Source of the DNA: Acetobacteraceae bacterium B3987
GTDB lineage: Bacteria; Pseudomonadota; Alphaproteobacteria; Acetobacterales; Acetobacteraceae
DNA: 64,000 bases
Direction of reading: 5' to 3'
NCBI GenBank assembly: GCA_026537415.1
Contig: JAFNMF010000029.1
Span: 90,593 to 154,592, forward strand
The position numbers were made by a program, and so were the translations under genes. Position 1 is the stretch's first letter, and each line of letters starts with the position of its first letter. Of this stretch, positions 55,091 to 64,000 are shown piece by piece. Below the pieces are notes generated by a model that saw only the letters and a list, made by a program, of their open reading frames with translations, ran no database searches and had not been told where the DNA came from.

Positions 55091-56761
55091 TTACTGCTTA
55101 TGCCCTAGAGCCTCCGCCATGGCAGGAGCATCATACCGGGGAGCTACAACCTCAAGATACGCTCCTTGCCCCGGCACCACAGCATCCAAAGCTTGCCTCA
55201 AAGCCTGAGGAGTACTAACACGCTCGCAGTGCCAGTCCTCGCAACCAAACCCACGGGCTAGAGCCGTATAATCCCAGCTGGCAATATCGTTGTAGTAACG
55301 TTCCCCATCATCACAAAGCAGACGCTCGATCAAATATCCCTCGTTATTCAGGACCAAAATAAGCGGCTGGCAGTCAAATCGAGCAAATTCACCAAGGGCC
55401 TGCACCGTAAGCTGATGTGACCCCTCCCCCGTGAGCAGAACGATCCGTTTATGCGGTACCGCAAGAGCCATGCCAAAAGCGGCCGGTGTAGCCCAACCAA
55501 TAGCTCCCCACAGGCTCTGTTCCTCATAATCAACACCATCAGGCAGGCGGACAAATCCCATACCCATGGCGACCGTTCCCGTCTCGCATACCACAACATC
55601 CCCAGCCCTCAGATGGTCTCTGACAGCAGAACAAAGCGTATGGGTACGAATGACCCCCTCATCTTTTTCATCATCCTGCTTGGGTGACAATTCCATCCCC
55701 AGATAACCGGGCCCTGCCCGTCTCGGAATAGTATCAGCCAGTTCGGCAAGAAGTGCGACAACGTCATCCAAAGCTGCTTCATAAACCGCACCATCACCAA
55801 ACTGCACACTCGTTTCCATGACGCTGATGACACGTTCCGGGGGTAGTTTCTGCGTAAAAAGCCCTGTACTGAAATCAGTCATCTCAGCACCAAGTGCCAA
55901 GACAAGATCGGCCTGCTCTACAAAATTGGCCACTTCCTCCTGCACAAGGTGGCCACCATACATCCCTACAAACCCAACAGCCTGCTCACTTACAACACCT
56001 TTATCCATATACATTGTGGCATAAGGCAAGCCGGAACTGGTCAGAAACTGTCTTGCGGCATTCCGACACCCAAACCGGGCCGTCAAAATACCCGGTAGAA
56101 CACACGGATTCTTACTCTGTTTTAATTCCGAAACAATACGGCGAACCACAATTTCCGCCTGTTTCTGTCCCCTATCGACCGGCAGAACCGCCCTTGCCGC
56201 ACCCTTTGCGGCCATCACCACATCATCATAAGCCGCATCAGCGGGAATACCGATATAAATGGGCCGCCGCTCTTTCCGTAGCGTAGTCAGGACACGCTTC
56301 AGCTCCTGAACACAGGTCTGGCCATCCAAAATCGTGCGGGCACAAACAACATGGTCCGCAGCCTCGTAAAAGGCCCAAAGCCGACCATCCCCCAACGTGT
56401 GATGCACAAGCCTTTTCTCGTTCAGAATGGCCCGTCTAGGCATACCCACAAGATGAATAACCGGCAGATGTTCCGCATAGGCACCACCCACTCCATTCAT
56501 GGCACTCAGCTCACCAACGCCATAAGTCGTGTTCAGGACGGCAATACCCTTCATGCGTGCATAGCCATCAGCGGCATAAGCAGCATTCAGCTCGTTGGAA
56601 CACCCAATCCAACGCATGTCATTCCTGCCTGTGATGGCATCGTTGATCGGAAACGCATAATCACCCGGCACACCGAACACATGCTCCACACCAAGTTGTG
56701 CGAGCTGGTCCAAGAGATAATCAACAACCTTTACCATCACACTTTCCTTCATCTCATCCAC
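55091..56761 (-). CDS. Thiamine-diphosphate 2-keto-acid decarboxylase (pyruvate/indolepyruvate type)
   Basis: This 556-residue enzyme decarboxylates a 2-keto acid to an aldehyde. The PYR domain has VFGVPGDYAFPINDAI and CSNELNAAYAADGYARMKG with the Glu that activates ThDP. NEKRLVHHTLGDG carries the adjacent His pair of pyruvate-, indolepyruvate- and branched-chain-keto-acid decarboxylases. The C-terminal ThDP motif reads TGEGSHQLTVQALGEFARF and LILVLNNEGYLIER. GEGS replaces the more common GDGS. The substrate (pyruvate, indolepyruvate or another) is open. It is divergent from a LysR gene 89 bases away, its likely regulator. Confidence 0.85.
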   Translation of the reverse strand: MDEMKESVMVKVVDYLLDQLAQLGVEHVFGVPGDYAFPINDAITGRNDMRWIGCSNELNAAYAADGYARMKGIAVLNTTYGVGELSAMNGVGGAYAEHLPVIHLVGMPRRAILNEKRLVHHTLGDGRLWAFYEAADHVVCARTILDGQTCVQELKRVLTTLRKERRPIYIGIPADAAYDDVVMAAKGAARAVLPVDRGQKQAEIVVRRIVSELKQSKNPCVLPGILTARFGCRNAARQFLTSSGLPYATMYMDKGVVSEQAVGFVGMYGGHLVQEEVANFVEQADLVLALGAEMTDFSTGLFTQKLPPERVISVMETSVQFGDGAVYEAALDDVVALLAELADTIPRRAGPGYLGMELSPKQDDEKDEGVIRTHTLCSAVRDHLRAGDVVVCETGTVAMGMGFVRLPDGVDYEEQSLWGAIGWATPAAFGMALAVPHKRIVLLTGEGSHQLTVQALGEFARFDCQPLILVLNNEGYLIERLLCDDGERYYNDIASWDYTALARGFGCEDWHCERVSTPQALRQALDAVVPGQGAYLEVVAPRYDAPAMAEALGHKQ

Positions 56762-56850
56762 ACATCATTTTGCGCAGCTAAGGAAAGCCTATCCGGCCAC
56801 TCTCTAATATGGTAATATTATATCTCTATATAAACTATAATCTTTTACCT
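56762..56850. promoter_or_regulatory. Divergent promoter region between decarboxylase and LysR genes
   Basis: The interval is AT-rich with short inverted repeats such as TAATATTA near 56815. LysR-type regulators usually bind such a divergent region with a T-N11-A core. I cannot call exact -10 and -35 elements. Confidence 0.4.
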
Positions 56851-57738
56851 ATGCCCTACCCTAAAATGACGTTCCGGGAACTCCATTACTTTATGGCAGT
56901 TGCCACACAGGGCAGCTTCAGCCGTGCGAGTGACCTGCTGCATATCAGTCAGCCCTCTCTGAGCATGGGTATCCGCTCTCTGGAAAATAAACTGAATGTC
57001 TGCCTCTTTGAGAGAACCCACAAAACCGTCATCCTGACTGAAAAAGGCAAAACCTTTTTCCTCCACGCCGAACGTCTCCTAGAGGCTGAACAGAATCTGC
57101 ACCGGGCTATAACTGATGAAGCAGGACCGCTAAAAGGAACCGTCCATCTGGCATTTCCACCTATATTAGGAGCCATCTATTTCCGTCCCATCATTCGACA
57201 GTTCTGTAGCCTATATCCCGATGTTGTATTGAATATTGAAGAATACCCTTCAGACAGGCTCATTACACAGCTTCTTGGCCATCACACGAACATTGCCGCT
57301 CTTATTGGGCCTGTGCAGAATAGACAGTTACGCATCATTCCCTTTGCAGAAACGGAACTGTACCTGCTGATGTCTGAATCACATCCCCTTGCAGGGCGGG
57401 CTGCTTGTTCCTTCACGGACATTCTTGATGAGAAACTGGTTCTCATGAATGAGAACTTCAAAATCAGTCAGTTTATTTCAGAAGCATTCGCTAGCCACGG
57501 CGCAACACCCCATGTCACCGGCCGCACCAGCGATTCAAGCCTGTTGCTCACCATGGTTCAAGCAGGCGTAGGTATCACCATCATCCCCGCAGCATTCCAC
57601 AATCCAACACAGAATGACGGTCTTTACTGCTGCCCTCTAAAAGATCCAACAATCCGCATTACCATCTCATTAGCTGTTCGTCATAACAGCCCTCTAAGCA
57701 AGGCTGAAGAAACATGGTTACAGATTAGCGGCCTTTGA
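56851..57738 (+). CDS. LysR-family transcriptional regulator
   Basis: This 295-residue protein has the LysR helix-turn-helix near residues 6-65 (TFRELHYFMAVATQGSFSRA, then LLHISQPSLSMGIRSLENKL) and a co-inducer domain with LKGTVHLAFPPILGAIYFRP and LTMVQAGVGITIIPAAF. LysR proteins normally control the divergent neighbour, here the keto-acid decarboxylase. The start is probably the ATG at 56851, but 56866 is also possible. The AT-rich 89 bases between the genes contain TAATATTA and similar dyads where it may bind. Confidence 0.88.
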   Translation: MPYPKMTFRELHYFMAVATQGSFSRASDLLHISQPSLSMGIRSLENKLNVCLFERTHKTVILTEKGKTFFLHAERLLEAEQNLHRAITDEAGPLKGTVHLAFPPILGAIYFRPIIRQFCSLYPDVVLNIEEYPSDRLITQLLGHHTNIAALIGPVQNRQLRIIPFAETELYLLMSESHPLAGRAACSFTDILDEKLVLMNENFKISQFISEAFASHGATPHVTGRTSDSSLLLTMVQAGVGITIIPAAFHNPTQNDGLYCCPLKDPTIRITISLAVRHNSPLSKAEETWLQISGL

Positions 57739-57757
57739 GTTCTGGTGAAACCGAGCC

Positions 57758-57785
57758 ACCAGCCCCCGGAGAGGCTGGTTTTTTT
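57758..57785 (+). terminator. Rho-independent terminator after LysR gene
   Basis: ACCAGCC at 57758-57764 pairs with GGCTGGT at 57773-57779 and is followed by a T run to 57785. It lies 20 bases after the LysR stop and separates it from the convergent hydrolase gene. Confidence 0.85.
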
Positions 57786-57816
57786 ATATTTCCGATAGCA
57801 ACGGCCCGTCTGCTTA

Positions 57817-58407
57817 TCATTCCTTCAGAGCGTTGATCAATTCCTGCGAGGTATGCACACCTCCCAGTTTGGGAAAAAACGTCTCTGTCAGGAAGCTATG
57901 AGCCGTTTCATCACCATCGGCACAGGCATCCCGAATGACGGCAAGGTCATAATCAAGATCAAACGCCTGATTGAATGTCGTCAGTACAACATGTGATGTA
58001 GCAACGCCGGCTAGAAAAATCTTCTCGACACCCTTTGCTCGTAGAATCATATCAAGGTCCGTTCCGCCAAAAGCACCAACCCGTCGCTTCTGCACGACAG
58101 GTTCTTCCGGCTGCGGTGCCATTCTATCCACAAAGGCAACCCCACGACTGCTAGGGTCTGCCATGCCGCTATCCCGTATCCATGAAAACATCCTGTTCCG
58201 CCCACTAATCTCCGGATAACCCGGACGGAAACACACACTCACATGGATGGTAAAACATCCAGCCTGACGTGCTGCTGCAAGAACAGCTTCGGCCTTCTCT
58301 ACCACCTGTTCGGCTCTCTCAGGCGGCAGAAAGTTTTCTAGAATGTAATTCTGAAAATCCATAAAAATGAAAACGGTTCCAGCTTTCTTAAAACTAATAG
58401 CGGCCAC
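57817..58407 (-). CDS. Isochorismatase-fold hydrolase lacking the usual catalytic cysteine
   Basis: This 196-residue protein has the isochorismatase-family fold: FIFMDFQNYILENF with the Asp, PVVQKRRVGAFGGTDLDMIL with the conserved Lys, and IFLAGVATSHVVLTTFNQAF in the nucleophile strand. Cysteine hydrolases (nicotinamidase, carbamoylsarcosine hydrolase) have Cys at the SHV site, but here no Cys is present, as in PhzD-like isochorismatases. The reaction is therefore probably not Cys-based. Substrate is unknown. It lies beside the decarboxylase/LysR pair and converges with LysR. Confidence 0.75.
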   Translation of the reverse strand: MAAISFKKAGTVFIFMDFQNYILENFLPPERAEQVVEKAEAVLAAARQAGCFTIHVSVCFRPGYPEISGRNRMFSWIRDSGMADPSSRGVAFVDRMAPQPEEPVVQKRRVGAFGGTDLDMILRAKGVEKIFLAGVATSHVVLTTFNQAFDLDYDLAVIRDACADGDETAHSFLTETFFPKLGGVHTSQELINALKE

Positions 58408-58558
58408 AGACTTCTCCCATTTGGATCAAATACTCCAATAGGTGAAAATCATACATCAAACCAAGCAATGAGAAGCAACCGAAAATTGCCTCCATTATCT
58501 CTAGAATCCATCACCCATTGTTAAGATAAGAGAAAATAAAAACATAAAAAATATCTTA

Positions 58559-58759
58559 ATGAATAAGGAAAATAAATATAAAATTATTACCCAAGTATTA
58601 AATTATGCAATCTATCAATTTGAATTAACACCACTTACTTTATCAGATCTCAAAAATAATTCAGATCAAAATAAAATAAATACTGACACTCAAAAAGTTG
58701 ATCTAATTTACATGAACGATACCTTGATTACCTTTAATCTTTTTATTAATGAAAGGTAA
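58559..58759 (+). CDS. AT-rich 66-residue frame of unknown function
   Basis: This frame gives 66 residues (starting MNKENKYKIITQVLNY) rich in Asn, Lys, Ile and Leu. The codon and base use is far more AT-rich than any neighbour, which suggests foreign origin or a chance frame in AT-rich DNA. No ribosome-binding site is evident and no family is recognised. It is the only candidate gene in the 451-base interval before the giant adhesin. Confidence 0.35.
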   Translation: MNKENKYKIITQVLNYAIYQFELTPLTLSDLKNNSDQNKINTDTQKVDLIYMNDTLITFNLFINER

Positions 58760-58858
58760 CATGAGCTTCTTCAGGCATGACGTCCCCCTTTTCCCTGTCA
58801 GCTTCATCATTCGCCCCGGGCAACCGACAAAGCAACGTATGTGAAAGGTGCAACCATA

Positions 58859-61800
58859 ATGACAACACACAGCTCTTCTTACAAAAAGACAGCATCTTTC
58901 ACACAGGTCGGTTCAAATTCAATTCTGACCTATAAAGGCAAGGCCGCTTCCCCTCTCAAGCTATCGGCCCGGAGGATTGCGCTGCTTCTAGCGGGCGTTT
59001 CGTCTTTCTCCATCATCAGTGCACCTGCACATTCGGAGGACACATCACAGTCCCAGCAGGGCAGCTCTGTGCGGACTTTCTCTCCTGCCGTTAACACAGA
59101 AAATACGATTGCAGCACCCATTACAGACAGCGGAGAGAACACTCCCCTTTCCGTAGAGCAGGCAGGCGCAGGAACGACCATTCTTTCCGCCATCAACACC
59201 TATACAGGGGCAACCCATATCAAAGACGGCACGTTAGCCCTCTCTAGTATTGGTAACATTGCTAGCTCCAGCGGCATCTCCATAGAACAGAATGCTAATT
59301 TTGACATAAGCAAAGCCAGTGCTAACGCAACTGTTCAGGATATTTCCGGTGCAGGCAGTATCACCCTCGGAAATAATAACCTCATCCTGTCTTCAGCCAA
59401 ACCTAATACCACCTACGATGGTATCATTTCTGGCATGGGGGGCCTGAACATCACTGGTGGGGCTAAAACCCTAACAGCAGCACAGACCTACACGGGCAAA
59501 ACGACTGTTGACCAGAATACTAGCCTGACCCTCTCTGGTTCCATTACTGGGGGCCTTGACAATAGTGGCACCTCCACCCTCCAGAAAGGCTCCTCCATCG
59601 CTGGTGATGTCACAAACAGCGGCGCACTGAATGCCACCAACGCCACGCTCAGCAAGGCTCTTAACAATAGCGGCACGGCCACCCTTACGAACGGCTCTCA
59701 GGCCTCTGTCTCCAACAGTGGCACTGCAACCCTCGCTGGTGGCAACAATACAACCGGCGATGTCTCCAACAAGAGCGGCGGAACCCTGACGCTTGATAAC
59801 AGCTCCATCGCCGGGGCTCTGAATAATGACGGACAGTCCACCCTGCAAAATGGGGCGTCCGTCATTGGCACCGTGACAAACAGCAGCACCGGCACGGTGA
59901 ATGCCACCAACGCCACACTCAATGCTCTTAACAATGCGGGCACGGCGACCCTTACGGGCGGCTCTCAGGCCTCTCTCTCCAACAATGGCACTGTGACCCT
60001 CGCTGGTGGCAACAATACAACCGGCGATGTCTCCAATAAGAGCAACAGAACCCTGACGCTTGATAACAGTGCCATCGCCGGGGCTCTGAATAATGACGGA
60101 CAGTCCACCCTGCAAAATGGAGCGTCCGTCATTGGCACCGTGACAAACAGCAGCACCGGCACACTGAATGCCACCAACGCCACACTCAATGCTCTTAACA
60201 ATACGGGCACGGCAACCCTTACGGGTGGCTCTCAGGCCTCCGCCACAAACAGCGGCGACCTGACACTTGCTGGTAGCGATAAGGCTAGTGGCAACAAGAC
60301 AGACGGGGATGTCTCCAACACAGGCAACGGAACCCTGAAGCTTGATAACAACACCATCTCCGGGACCCTGACCCATAACGGGAAGGACCTGACCGTCACC
60401 AATAACGGGGCCACTGCTGGCTCCCTCGCTGGGGGCAGTGACGGTACACTAAATGGCTCCCTGACTCTTAGTAATGCCAAGGACACCTATAACGGTACCC
60501 TCTCCGGCGGTGGTGGCCTGATCGTCAATGGTGGAACGGAAACCCTGACAAAGGCACAGAACTACAGCGGCGACACGGAAATCAATAACGGTGCCACCCT
60601 TGCACTGACTGGCAACGGTAATCTTGAAAAGAGCACGATCCAGCTGAACGCTGGAAACGTAACAGGTAAATCAACACTCGACATTTCCAAAGCCGACCAG
60701 CCCGTTTCTATTGCAAGCATAGGGTGGGGTAATAATGGTGCCACCGTCAATCTCGGTGGGAACACACTCAACATCGTAAGTGCCATCGGTTCAAATGGGG
60801 CTACCTTCCAAGGGGATGGTGGGACTATCGTCGTTTCAGGTGCCTCCCAAGCCTTTAACGGCACCATCCAGCAGACCCCTGTCGACGATGGAACAACCTC
60901 TGATGGCACGACCTCCAGCGGAACTCCCACCAACAAAGACACGACCAAAGGCGTCAATCTTGTAGCTAACGCCGCGAATGTTACTCTGAATGCTGGTCGG
61001 ACCTTCAGCTATACAGGCACCACAACTGTCAACAGTGGTAGCACCCTGCATGTCAACGGTAATAGCTACGGCACAACAAGTATAGTTGTAAACGATGGCG
61101 GTAAACTGGACGGTACGGGTAATATTGGTGGTGTTAGCAGCACAACAACTATTGCAAAAAATGCAACCATCGCCCCCGGCACGTCCGACATCCGCCGTGG
61201 GACGCTGGGAATAGGCGGCGGTCTCACCGTCAATGGAACATCCGACTTCAGCGGTGTTCAAAGTAATAGCTCTGGCAAACTCTCCAATGGCACTATTTTT
61301 GTCGGAGGCGACAGAAGCGGCGATCTTACACTGGGAGGGACAGTCAAAGCTGTCGATCTCTCCTTCCAGCAAGGTTCCGGTATCCAGACGCTCTACCGCT
61401 ACACACAGAATCTGAATTGGGACAATCCTACCCTCAAAGTCTATCAGACTTCAGGGGCTGAAGACCCCAATAACAAAAGTGTCCTTCAGGGTGGCAACCA
61501 TCAGGTCAATCTTGTTACGGCCAATACAGGGGACAATCTGACCTTCTGGAATGGCAACACAACAAGCACATCAACCACCACCGACCATCATATCGATGCC
61601 GGTGATGGCACATGGACACAGGGAAAGACCAACTGGACCACAGCCAATGGCGATCAGAGTTCAGCATGGCAGGAAAAAGGCTATGCTATTTTTGGTCAGG
61701 TTTCCGACAATGCAGCCCAGCAGAACACAAAACATGCCTATAATGTAACGGTGGACGGCAATGTCGATGTTGCTGGCATGCAGTTCAGCCAGACGACCCG

Positions 61801-64000
61801 CCCCTCCTCCTATTCCATTATCCCGCAAGACAATAACAGCTCCATTACACTGTATGGCAACCGGTATACGGACCATGATAATTCAAATCAGCTCAACCAT
61901 TATTTCTCTGTTACCGACAATATCGGCCAGTCCGGCACCCCGAGCGATGCCGACATAAAACAGTACGAACAGAATAACGGTATTCTGGTCAATAAATCCG
62001 GCCTTGTTTCCGTAATCCGTGTGGGAGATGGCACAGGCTATGGGGATACCAACCTGGCCGTCATCAAAACATCTATCAAAGATGACCCGGCCAACGCGAC
62101 AACCCTCGTAAAAACGGATACGGGCACGCTCGTCCTGAGCGGCACCAATAGCTATACTGGTGGCACAGTCATCACCAATGGTACGCTTGGAATCACTTCT
62201 GACGCCAGCCTGGGTAACCAGAATGGTGCTCTGAACATCAACGGTGGTACATTGCGGATCGAGCAGGATCAGGTCAGCACTAACGAAAACCGCAACACCG
62301 TTCTGGGCTTTAACGGAGCCACCATTAACCTCAATGGCTATGAATATAGCAATAATGGATCAATCATTGGGCCCAGAGGTGCCAATTTAAAGATTGTAAG
62401 CCCAATCACTGATCGTTCCACCTACGATCAGGATTCCAAAACCCCCGCCAACCCCACAATTGAGCAAGTCTTTAATACATCTCAACAGAATGCTGGTATC
62501 AGCTTGGGTGGGAATAAGCCTGTCCTCAACCTCAATGGCGAAAATACCTACCTAGGTAATACAGACATTGAGGGCAACAACAGCACTGGCGACACTAATG
62601 TTGTAGTCAATGCTAACAGCAAAACGCCCTTTGGCTACTCTGACAGCACAACAAAAGGCGGTGACCTGAACATCACAGGCGGTGCCACTGTCAACATGAA
62701 TGGTGGGCAGAATCAGTCTGCCTCTATGGGCAACCGTAATGTCACCCTTCAAGACAGTAGCGTTCTGAACTTTAACAATCACAGTGTGGCCGATACGGCA
62801 AACATCACAAACGGCAGCAATGCCAGCGTTTCCTTCAACGATTCCAGTTCGGCCTCACAATCCATCATCCAGAATGCCGGGACCGTCTCTTTTACAGGTA
62901 ATGCAACCGCTGATGGTGCCACCATCCAGAATAACAGCGATGGTGCCAAGGTCGATATCTCCAAGACATCAAACGGGGTCTCCATCGGCTCCCTGTCTGG
63001 CAATGGCACGGTCTCTCTGGGCAACCAGACACTGACAATCGGGGCACTCGGCAAGGACGATACCCTCTCTGCCACCATAAACGGGGCCAATGGCTCACTC
63101 GTCAAAACAGGGAATGGCACCCAGACGCTGACAGGCAATAACAGCTATACCGGCTCCACCACCGTGGATAACGGTACACTGGCTCTGGCCGGTAATGGTG
63201 CCATCGCCCAGTCCTCCTTTGTGAATATCAACAAAGGCACCAACCTGGACATTAGCCAGTCTTCTAATAATCAAAATCTGACCGACATCCGAGGTGACGG
63301 TAATATTGCTCTTGGTAGTCACTCTCTTTCTCTGACGCAGGCCGATTCAAACCATAATTACGATGGTGTCATCTCCGGGGATGGTGGCCTGACTATCCAG
63401 AGCGGAACAAAAACACTCACAAACCATCAAGCCTATACAGGCGACACAACCATTGCCCAGAATGCCGGCCTGAACCTCACTGGCTCCCTCGATGGAACAC
63501 TTACCAATCATGGTAATTCCATCCTCCAGAACGATTCAGTCGTTAAGAGACTGGTTACCAACACTGGGAAACTAGACGCCCACAACGCCCAGCTGCTGAG
63601 CGATGTCACAACATCTGGAACACTACTCCTCGATAAGGGAACAACCGTCTCAGGCAAGCTCACTGCTGAAGGGGGTAAATTCACCATTGGAGATGGCGGT
63701 GCTTCTGTCGGAAGCCTCTCCGGCACAAACAACAATACCGGCATTCTCAATGGCACTCTGACCCTTACCAATGCGAAGGACGGCTATGATGGTACCCTCA
63801 CCGGCAAAGGCGGCCTGACTATCCTTGGAGGAGGCCAGAACGACATTCAGAGTACAGGCGAATACCTCAACGGCCACAACACCTATGAGGGTGAAACCCA
63901 TGTCGGTCCGAATGGCTCCTTCACCCTGAAAGGCAGCATCACCGGGGATCTCAACAACGAAGGGAGCACCTACGTCAACCCCAACGCTGCAACCGCAGGT
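58859..64000 (+). CDS. Giant autotransporter-type adhesin, 5' part (runs off window)
   Basis: At least 1714 codons are open from the ATG at 58859 to the window end. An extended signal region (residues 1-59) ends with a hydrophobic helix IALLLAGVSSFSIIS and a cleavage site near APAHS. The passenger is Asn/Gly/Thr-rich and built from repeats with the autotransporter-associated beta-strand pattern, such as TGTLVLSGTNSYTGGTVITN and GNGTQTLTGNNSYTGSTTVD. The translocator barrel is beyond the window. Near-identical 89-residue repeats lie at 59663-60240. It probably forms a long beta-helix on the cell surface for adhesion. AAAGG lies upstream of the ATG. Confidence 0.8.
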   Translation, partial: MTTHSSSYKKTASFTQVGSNSILTYKGKAASPLKLSARRIALLLAGVSSFSIISAPAHSEDTSQSQQGSSVRTFSPAVNTENTIAAPITDSGENTPLSVEQAGAGTTILSAINTYTGATHIKDGTLALSSIGNIASSSGISIEQNANFDISKASANATVQDISGAGSITLGNNNLILSSAKPNTTYDGIISGMGGLNITGGAKTLTAAQTYTGKTTVDQNTSLTLSGSITGGLDNSGTSTLQKGSSIAGDVTNSGALNATNATLSKALNNSGTATLTNGSQASVSNSGTATLAGGNNTTGDVSNKSGGTLTLDNSSIAGALNNDGQSTLQNGASVIGTVTNSSTGTVNATNATLNALNNAGTATLTGGSQASLSNNGTVTLAGGNNTTGDVSNKSNRTLTLDNSAIAGALNNDGQSTLQNGASVIGTVTNSSTGTLNATNATLNALNNTGTATLTGGSQASATNSGDLTLAGSDKASGNKTDGDVSNTGNGTLKLDNNTISGTLTHNGKDLTVTNNGATAGSLAGGSDGTLNGSLTLSNAKDTYNGTLSGGGGLIVNGGTETLTKAQNYSGDTEINNGATLALTGNGNLEKSTIQLNAGNVTGKSTLDISKADQPVSIASIGWGNNGATVNLGGNTLNIVSAIGSNGATFQGDGGTIVVSGASQAFNGTIQQTPVDDGTTSDGTTSSGTPTNKDTTKGVNLVANAANVTLNAGRTFSYTGTTTVNSGSTLHVNGNSYGTTSIVVNDGGKLDGTGNIGGVSSTTTIAKNATIAPGTSDIRRGTLGIGGGLTVNGTSDFSGVQSNSSGKLSNGTIFVGGDRSGDLTLGGTVKAVDLSFQQGSGIQTLYRYTQNLNWDNPTLKVYQTSGAEDPNNKSVLQGGNHQVNLVTANTGDNLTFWNGNTTSTSTTTDHHIDAGDGTWTQGKTNWTTANGDQSSAWQEKGYAIFGQVSDNAAQQNTKHAYNVTVDGNVDVAGMQFSQTTRPSSYSIIPQDNNSSITLYGNRYTDHDNSNQLNHYFSVTDNIGQSGTPSDADIKQYEQNNGILVNKSGLVSVIRVGDGTGYGDTNLAVIKTSIKDDPANATTLVKTDTGTLVLSGTNSYTGGTVITNGTLGITSDASLGNQNGALNINGGTLRIEQDQVSTNENRNTVLGFNGATINLNGYEYSNNGSIIGPRGANLKIVSPITDRSTYDQDSKTPANPTIEQVFNTSQQNAGISLGGNKPVLNLNGENTYLGNTDIEGNNSTGDTNVVVNANSKTPFGYSDSTTKGGDLNITGGATVNMNGGQNQSASMGNRNVTLQDSSVLNFNNHSVADTANITNGSNASVSFNDSSSASQSIIQNAGTVSFTGNATADGATIQNNSDGAKVDISKTSNGVSIGSLSGNGTVSLGNQTLTIGALGKDDTLSATINGANGSLVKTGNGTQTLTGNNSYTGSTTVDNGTLALAGNGAIAQSSFVNINKGTNLDISQSSNNQNLTDIRGDGNIALGSHSLSLTQADSNHNYDGVISGDGGLTIQSGTKTLTNHQAYTGDTTIAQNAGLNLTGSLDGTLTNHGNSILQNDSVVKRLVTNTGKLDAHNAQLLSDVTTSGTLLLDKGTTVSGKLTAEGGKFTIGDGGASVGSLSGTNNNTGILNGTLTLTNAKDGYDGTLTGKGGLTILGGGQNDIQSTGEYLNGHNTYEGETHVGPNGSFTLKGSITGDLNNEGSTYVNPNAATAG
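59663..60240 (+). repeat. Tandem 267-bp repeats within the adhesin gene
   Basis: Equivalent points (AACAATAGC, AACAATGCG, AACAATACG) occur at 59663, 59930 and 60197, exactly 267 bases or 89 codons apart. The first two units are nearly identical and the third fades after about 60240. A related partial unit begins near 59571. Such repeats vary by recombination and may be prone to assembly collapse. Confidence 0.85.

Noticed and set aside
59471-63901. Many long minus-strand frames opposite the giant adhesin, some over 300 codons
   Set aside because: They are low-complexity mirror readings of the repeats, have no plausible ribosome-binding sites, and conflict with a 1714-codon plus-strand frame with signal region and family repeats.
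1-64000. CRISPR arrays, rRNA genes, insertion sequences and transposases
   Set aside because: No regularly spaced short repeats, rRNA signatures or transposase genes were seen; the only strong repeats are inside the adhesin gene.

Overview
The window reads as a chromosome segment of an acetic acid bacterium (Acetobacteraceae, Alphaproteobacteria); the genus cannot be fixed from sequence alone. Supporting signs are a GC-rich background (mid-50s % by eye), the hisB-hisH-GNAT/hisA-hisF-hisE-hinT order, the divergent tadA / rluB-rsmD-ftsK block, two OprB-type sugar porins, a pyruvate-decarboxylase-like enzyme and a UbiM/UbiH-like hydroxylase.

Positions 1-9190 are the tail and lysis end of a tailed-phage prophage whose left part lies outside the window. 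It runs baseplate J, a DUF2612-like tail protein, a tail fibre and a beta-helix tailspike, then a terminator-bracketed cassette (a small protein, a glycoside hydrolase family 32 enzyme and a short fibre-like protein), then a spanin pair, a holin-like coiled-coil protein, a virion/lysis protein and a small membrane protein. The GH32 enzyme is the most striking gene. Acetic acid bacteria commonly make levan, so a phage fructanase in a tail module suggests a levan depolymerase.

Positions 9.3-30 kb are host genes, mostly single or short units: YnfA, a TRIC channel, unknown secreted proteins, a GNAT enzyme, a PepSY membrane operon with promoter and palindrome, an AI-2E transporter, an MscS channel, glycerate kinase, QueH, NhaA, an outer-membrane channel, an NCS1 permease, OprB and YfdX. 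From 28.3 to 33.5 kb lies a complete EmrAB-type tripartite efflux system (outer-membrane factor, TetR regulator, EmrB, EmrA) with a TetR-type operator palindrome upstream of emrA.

Positions 33.8-46.5 kb are core housekeeping genes (folD, threonine aldolase, a second OprB, DegP/DegQ, azlCD, tadA, rluB, rsmD, ftsK, an RluA-type synthase). An AT-richer orphan flavoprotein of the halogenase-like class follows (46.5-48.1 kb), then a UbiM-like hydroxylase, a nitroreductase and the histidine operon, in which a GNAT domain is fused in frame to HisA. A tRNA-Glu(CTC) gene follows.

The right end holds a 2-keto-acid decarboxylase with a divergent LysR regulator, an isochorismatase-fold hydrolase without the usual cysteine, a very AT-rich short interval, and the first 1714 codons of a giant autotransporter-type adhesin that runs off the window and carries near-identical 89-residue tandem repeats.
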